Assembly (NCBI GenBank): GCA_025351545.1
Contig: JANXVQ010000254.1
Coordinates: forward strand, 1 to 5,734
Source: Spirosoma sp.
GTDB lineage: Bacteria > Bacteroidota > Bacteroidia > Cytophagales > Spirosomataceae
DNA length: 5,734 nt
Direction: 5' to 3'
Made by a program: the position numbers and the translations under genes. Shown here in pieces: positions 5,666-5,734 of this stretch. Numbering within the stretch: the stretch's first letter is position 1; each line of letters begins with the position of its first letter. The notes under the pieces were generated by a model. The model was not told the origin of the DNA. It searched no databases and was given only the letters and a program-made list of their open reading frames with translations.

Positions 5666-5734
5666 ATGAAAAAGATTTTTTCACTTTTCGTAGCTCTGTT
5701 CGTATTAGTAGCCGTTAGCTACGCCCAAAAAGGA
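5666..5734 (+). CDS. N-terminus of an exported protein (signal peptide only; cut by the window edge)
   Basis: ATG opens 23 codons that run off the right end. The peptide starts MKKIFSLFVALFVLVAVSYA and continues QKG. It has a lysine pair, a strongly hydrophobic core of about 14 residues and an A-x-A-like exit (VSYA before Q), which is a standard Sec signal peptidase I signal. There is no lipobox cysteine in view, so it is not clearly a lipoprotein. Short signals ending in AQ are frequent on periplasmic and outer-membrane beta-barrel proteins of Bacteroidota, but the mature protein is not in the window and no function can be assigned. The gene diverges from E1 across a 243-nt intergenic region. 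No clear Shine-Dalgarno sequence precedes it, only an AT-rich leader. Confidence 0.75.
   Translation, partial: MKKIFSLFVALFVLVAVSYAQKG

Overview
The window looks like a chromosomal piece of a member of the Bacteroidota, probably a Cytophagales bacterium of the Spirosoma type. This is an inference. It rests on a single-chain fused E1 alpha/beta 2-oxoacid dehydrogenase of the kind common in that phylum, a TTTG/TAnnTTTG-like promoter, little sign of Shine-Dalgarno sequences, and the general look of the proteins. No RNA gene, insertion sequence or CRISPR array is visible.

Layout. Five complete genes lie on the minus strand, read from right to left. They are a fused E1 component of a branched-chain-type 2-oxoacid dehydrogenase (3017-5422), nuoI (1543-2943), nuoJ (968-1525), nuoK (670-981) and a 2-oxoglutarate/Fe(II) dioxygenase of the prolyl-hydroxylase (PHD/EGLN-like) type (65-673). 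nuoI, nuoJ, nuoK and the oxygenase are packed tightly: a 17-nt gap, a 14-nt overlap, then a 4-nt overlap in which the oxygenase TTG start lies across the nuoK stop. A 73-nt gap filled by a long inverted repeat separates E1 from nuoI. A 243-nt divergent intergenic region (5423-5665) holds a good promoter candidate for the E1 side and a palindrome. At the right edge the first 23 codons of an exported protein run on the plus strand.

How the genes may work together. NuoI, NuoJ and NuoK are complex I subunits: the peripheral-arm ferredoxin-like subunit and two membrane proton-path subunits. E1 starts an NADH-producing 2-oxoacid oxidation, so the block joins NADH production to NADH oxidation. The striking element is NuoI. 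After a normal two-cluster ferredoxin domain (about 165 residues) it carries about 280 extra residues that are Pro/Lys/Glu-rich and contain seven copies of a motif close to KPAFRPTMKP. A prolyl-hydroxylase-like enzyme is encoded in the same tight operon. This suggests, as an untested hypothesis, that the oxygenase hydroxylates the proline-rich NuoI tail and so links oxygen, iron and 2-oxoglutarate status to complex I.
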